Source of the DNA: Caulobacteraceae bacterium | Lineage (GTDB): Bacteria > Pseudomonadota > Alphaproteobacteria > Caulobacterales > Caulobacteraceae | NCBI GenBank assembly: GCA_004144935.1 | Contig: SDZP01000077.1 | Location: 1-11,665, forward strand | Length of the DNA: 11,665 bases | Direction: 5' to 3' | Part shown: piece by piece, positions 9,009-11,665 of the stretch | How positions within the stretch are numbered: the stretch's first letter is position 1 | How the letters are laid out: each line of letters begins with the position of its first letter | Program-made: the position numbers and the translations under genes | The notes under the pieces: generated by a model | What the model was told of the DNA's origin: nothing | Seen by the model: the letters and a program-made list of their open reading frames with translations, nothing else | Databases searched by the model: none

Positions 9009-9845
9009 GTGACGAGCGGCGACGCCACCGGGACGAACGGCGCCGACCCCGCCGCCGATCGCCGCGCCTTCTGGATCTGCATGGCCGGGGCGCTGCTGTT
9101 CATCGCCGCCATCAACACCGTCAACGCCCTCAGCTGGCTGTCGGAAGACCCCCACGCCGCCCTGGCCCGCGTAATCGTCACCGAAGCCAGCAGCGGCCTG
9201 ACCGCCATCGCGCTGTTGTGGATTCCCTGGCTGACCTTGAAGCGCCTGCCCCTCGACCGGCCGCCGCTGTGGCGCACCCTGGGCCTGCACCTCGCCGCCC
9301 TGCTGGTCTTCTCGGCCCTCCACGTCGCCGCCTTCAGCCTCCTGCGGCTGGTGGTCCTCGGCGCGCTCGGCATCGACTACGAGGTCGGCCCCTGGCTGAA
9401 CCGCTTCGTCTATGAGCTGCGCAAGGACGCCCTCTACTACGCCATGGTCATGGTCACCTTCTGGCTGGTCCGCGACCGCATCCTGCGCCGCGCGGCGCCG
9501 GCCGCCGCCGCCGCCGAACCGGCCACCTTCGACATCCGCGACGGGGCCAGGCTGGTCCGCGCCGAGCTCGCCGACATCCTCGCCGTCTCCTCGGCCGGCA
9601 ACTACGCCGAGTTCCACTTGGCCGACGGCCGCAGGCCGCTGATGCGCGCCTCCCTGGCCAGCCTGGAGGCAAGGCTCGGCGCGCAGGGCTTCGTGCGCAC
9701 CCACCGCTCCTGGCTGGTCAACGCCGCCCGCGTCACCGAACTGACGCCGGAAGGCAGCGGCGACTATGCGGTGACGGTCGGCGGCGTCGTCGCCCCGTTG
9801 TCGCGGCGGTTTCCGGAGGCGCTGGGGCGGCTGCGCGGCGGCTAG
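9009..9845 (+). CDS. Membrane-anchored LytTR-family transcriptional regulator
   Basis: This one-component regulator has a membrane domain fused to a LytTR DNA-binding domain, 278 aa. Four predicted transmembrane helices lie at about 20-40, 53-77, 88-119 and 139-159. An Ala-rich linker (161-171) follows, then a C-terminal LytTR domain (about 172-275) with the signature FVRTHRSWLVN (228-238) and a terminal SRRFPEAL. There is no receiver domain, so it probably senses through its membrane part or a partner rather than by phosphorylation. I chose GTG 9009 because GGGAGG stands 5 bases upstream. An ATG at 8934 is in frame but would add 25 Arg-rich residues encoded across the divergent control region. 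The neighbouring acyltransferase is the obvious candidate target. Its TAG shares a CTAG with the astB stop. Confidence 0.88.
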   Translation: MTSGDATGTNGADPAADRRAFWICMAGALLFIAAINTVNALSWLSEDPHAALARVIVTEASSGLTAIALLWIPWLTLKRLPLDRPPLWRTLGLHLAALLVFSALHVAAFSLLRLVVLGALGIDYEVGPWLNRFVYELRKDALYYAMVMVTFWLVRDRILRRAAPAAAAAEPATFDIRDGARLVRAELADILAVSSAGNYAEFHLADGRRPLMRASLASLEARLGAQGFVRTHRSWLVNAARVTELTPEGSGDYAVTVGGVVAPLSRRFPEALGRLRGG

Positions 9846-11170
9846 CGCTGGAACGGGTAGAAGCCCGTCCCGAGATTCAGGATCTGCGTCAGCTCATCCA
9901 GCGCCGTGCGGCTCTCGACCAGCAGGGCCGGATCGGCCAGGTCGGCCGGCGACAGCCGGTCGCGATACCGCGCCCCCGCCCAGGTCTCCAGCCGCTGCTG
10001 AAGGTCCGGCGTAAACCGCTGCCCGGCGTTCGTCGCCGCCAGCTCATCCTCGGTCAGCACCACCCGCAGCCGCAGGCAGGCCGGCCCGCCGCCGTTGCGC
10101 ATCGACTGGCGCACATCGACATACTCGACCCGCCCGATGGGGCCGTTGCCGCCGACCAGGCCCTGCGCCACCGCATGGGCGCGCGGCGTCTCCGCCACCT
10201 CCATCGGGGCGATCAGGGTCAGGCGATCCTCGCCGGGCAGGCTGATCAGCATCGAGTTGAAGAGGTAGCTCTTCACCGCCTCGGCCAACGGTAGGTCGGC
10301 TTCGGAGACCTCGACGAACACCGGCTCGAAGCCGGCAACCGCCCGGACGTCGGCCTGCACCGCCGCCCGGTCCTCGAACGCCGCCTCATGGAAGAACAGG
10401 CACTGCCTGGCCCCGACGCAAACGACGTCGTTGTGGAACACCCCTGCCTCGATGGCCCGCCGCGCCTGCTGCGCGAACACCGCGCCGCCGGCGCCGTGCC
10501 GCCGTTGCACCGCCTCGAAGGCCTGCAGGGTCTGGCGGGCCGGATAGCGTCCGCTCCAGGCCTCCCAGGCGTCGCGGCCCCAGACGAAGAGGTTGACCCC
10601 CGCCTCGCCGTGGTCGGCGCAGAGCCGCACATGGTTGGCGGCGCCCTCGTCGGCGAAATGCGGCTGGGCCGGCAGCGGGTCGTGGACGGCGAACCGCGTC
10701 TCGTCGGGGAACAGCGCCCGCAACGACCGCGCCGTCTGCTCCCCCTCCAGGCTGCGGTGCAGGTTAGTCAGCAGGTTGGCCGGGGTGAAATGCACCCGCC
10801 CGTCGGCGGCGTCGCTGCTCGGCGTCACCGTGGCGGCGTTGGCGGCCCACATCGGACTGGCCGAGCAGGCGGTGTTGAGCAGTTCCGGCGCGGTGCGTCC
10901 CGCCGCCTCGATCACCGCCGCGTCGGTCCCGCCGAACCCCAGCGCCCGCAGGAAGCCAACGTCCGGCCGCTCATGCGGCGGCAGCACGAACTGCGGCAGG
11001 CCGAGGTCATGCAGCAGCCGCATCTTGGCGAGGCCCTCGATAACCGCCGCTCGCGGGTTCGACGGCTCGCCCTTGTGAATCTCGCTGGCCAGGTTGCCGG
11101 GCGCCAGTCCCGCGAAACTGTGCGTCGGGCCGACCAGGCCGTCGCAGTTGGCTTCGACGGCGGCGGTCAT
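9842..11170 (-). CDS. astB: N-succinylarginine dihydrolase
   Basis: AstB hydrolyses N2-succinylarginine to succinylornithine, CO2 and ammonia, the second step of the arginine succinyltransferase (AST) pathway. At 442 aa it is near the 447 aa of E. coli AstB. The guanidine-modifying triad is in place: Glu175 in DEGAANH, His246 in VFHNDVV and Cys365 in GGPACLRLR, at nearly the same positions as in E. coli. The N-terminal NCDGLVGPTHSFAGL and the SYLFNSMLISLP block are also family-typical. The ATG at 11170 has a modest AGGGG about 5 bases upstream. It follows astD on the same strand, separated by 223 bases filled with an inverted repeat. astE, the usual next gene in E. coli, is not present; a convergent LytTR gene is found instead. 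Confidence 0.97.
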   Translation of the reverse strand: MTAAVEANCDGLVGPTHSFAGLAPGNLASEIHKGEPSNPRAAVIEGLAKMRLLHDLGLPQFVLPPHERPDVGFLRALGFGGTDAAVIEAAGRTAPELLNTACSASPMWAANAATVTPSSDAADGRVHFTPANLLTNLHRSLEGEQTARSLRALFPDETRFAVHDPLPAQPHFADEGAANHVRLCADHGEAGVNLFVWGRDAWEAWSGRYPARQTLQAFEAVQRRHGAGGAVFAQQARRAIEAGVFHNDVVCVGARQCLFFHEAAFEDRAAVQADVRAVAGFEPVFVEVSEADLPLAEAVKSYLFNSMLISLPGEDRLTLIAPMEVAETPRAHAVAQGLVGGNGPIGRVEYVDVRQSMRNGGGPACLRLRVVLTEDELAATNAGQRFTPDLQQRLETWAGARYRDRLSPADLADPALLVESRTALDELTQILNLGTGFYPFQR

Positions 11171-11208
11171 GCGGCCCCTGCGAGGAGAGAGCGAAGGGTG
11201 GATGACGC

Positions 11209-11364
11209 AGCTCCCTTCCCCCTCAATGGGGAAAGGGTCGGGGTTGGGGGTGTTCGCGCCGGCCTGTAAGCGAAGGCCAAGGGGGGCGCGAACGCCTCAC
11301 GCGCTCTTCCACGAGCCGCCGGCGAACACCCCCTCCCAACCCTCCCCCATCGAGGGGGAGGGCT
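11209..11364. repeat. Compound inverted repeat (REP/BIME-like) in the astD-astB gap
   Basis: Two arms of about 50 bases (11209-11263 and 11318-11364) are imperfect inverted copies. Both carry an AGCCC/AGCTCCC edge, a small C-run/G-run hairpin, a GGTTGGG-type run, then GGGGGTGTTCGC and GCCGGC toward the centre. In the right arm the hairpin is perfect: CCCTCCCCC (11340-11348), a 5-base loop, GGGGGAGGG (11354-11362). The left arm has a slightly bulged equivalent (11213-11237). Between the arms a further inverted pair GTTCGCGCC (11252-11260) and GGCGCGAAC (11285-11293) is present. Paired palindromic units in inverse orientation are the BIME layout. Similar C-run/G-run intergenic palindromes recur in many proteobacterial genomes. 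The transcript would fold strongly here, between two ast genes. Confidence 0.75.
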
Positions 11365-11393
11365 TTGTACGGATGCCCTGCCCGGCGCCGCGC

Positions 11394-11665
11394 TCAAGGC
11401 TTCAACCCCTTGATCTCGCCCAGCGTCGAAACCACCCGGTCCGCCTCGAAGCTCGCCACCGGATAGGCGCAGTAATCGGCCGCGTAATAGGCGCTCGGCC
11501 GGTGGTTGCCGCTGTCGCCCAGGCCGCCGAACGGCGCCGTCCCCGCCGCCCCGGTCGTCGGCCGGTTCCAGTTGGCCACCCCCGCCCGGATCCGCTGCTG
11601 GAACCGCGTCCACAGGGCCGCGTCGTCGCTGATCAGCCCGGCCGACAGCCCGTAGCGCGTATGGT
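11394..11665 (-). CDS. astD: N-succinylglutamate 5-semialdehyde dehydrogenase, C-terminal part
   Basis: The last 90 codons of astD are visible; the rest runs off the right edge. AstD oxidises succinylglutamate semialdehyde to succinylglutamate with NAD+, the fourth AST step. The fragment contains HTRYGLSAGLISDD near the edge, then RAGVANWNRPTTGA, APFGGLGDSGNHRPSA and YYAADYCAYPVASFE, a run that is highly diagnostic of AstD among aldehyde dehydrogenases. It belongs to the substrate/oligomerisation end of the ALDH fold; the catalytic Cys and Glu lie outside the window. It ends in KGLKP followed by TGA (11396-11394). astB follows on the same strand after 223 bases, consistent with an ast operon. 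Confidence 0.95.
   Translation of the reverse strand, partial: HTRYGLSAGLISDDAALWTRFQQRIRAGVANWNRPTTGAAGTAPFGGLGDSGNHRPSAYYAADYCAYPVASFEADRVVSTLGEIKGLKP

Noticed and set aside
7876..9012. A 378-codon plus-strand frame opposite the acyltransferase
   Set aside because: Its Arg/Gln/Gly/His-rich composition is that of an antisense shadow; the opposite strand encodes a coherent ten-helix protein.
11171..11393. A small gene between astD and astB
   Set aside because: The open frames there are low-complexity Pro/Arg-rich products of the palindromic repeat, without a credible start or ribosome site.

Overview
The window is an ordinary-looking piece of chromosome from a high-GC alphaproteobacterium. 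Long antisense open frames (a high-GC codon effect), the protein signatures and the gene set suggest Caulobacterales (Caulobacter, Phenylobacterium or Brevundimonas type), but I cannot fix the genus. It holds eleven genes: nine complete-length intact ones plus two cut by the window edges. There are no rRNA or tRNA genes, CRISPR arrays, prophage genes or transposases. I see no convincing undescribed defence or biosynthetic system.

Positions 2-106 (+) carry the last 34 codons of an unidentified gene. From 111 to 6283 (-) lies a compact cluster, in transcription order ppx/gppA-family phosphatase, rlmE (23S rRNA 2'-O-methyltransferase), guaB (IMP dehydrogenase), an RsmB/NOP-type RNA m5C methyltransferase, and guaA (GMP synthase). 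ppx/rlmE and the methyltransferase/guaA pair each share an ATGA stop/start overlap. guaB has a 66-base leader with a candidate sigma-70-type promoter whose -35 box overlaps a GANTC site. The cluster puts the two steps from IMP to GMP beside two RNA methyltransferases and a phosphatase family that acts on polyphosphate or pppGpp.

Divergent from ppx are hspQ (6433-6771, +) and phhA, phenylalanine 4-hydroxylase (6866-7744, +). phhA converges on, and overlaps by 40 bases, an acyltransferase-3 membrane protein (7705-8895, -). The acyltransferase is divergent from a membrane-anchored LytTR regulator (9009-9845, +) across a 113-base gap with a short direct repeat. The LytTR gene ends inside a CTAG palindrome that also supplies the stop of astB.

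The right end (9842-11665, -) is part of an arginine succinyltransferase (ast) catabolic operon: the C-terminus of astD, a 223-base gap filled by a large compound inverted repeat of REP/BIME type, and complete astB. astE does not follow astB here. Metabolically the window joins guanine nucleotide synthesis and rRNA modification on the left to phenylalanine and arginine catabolism on the right.
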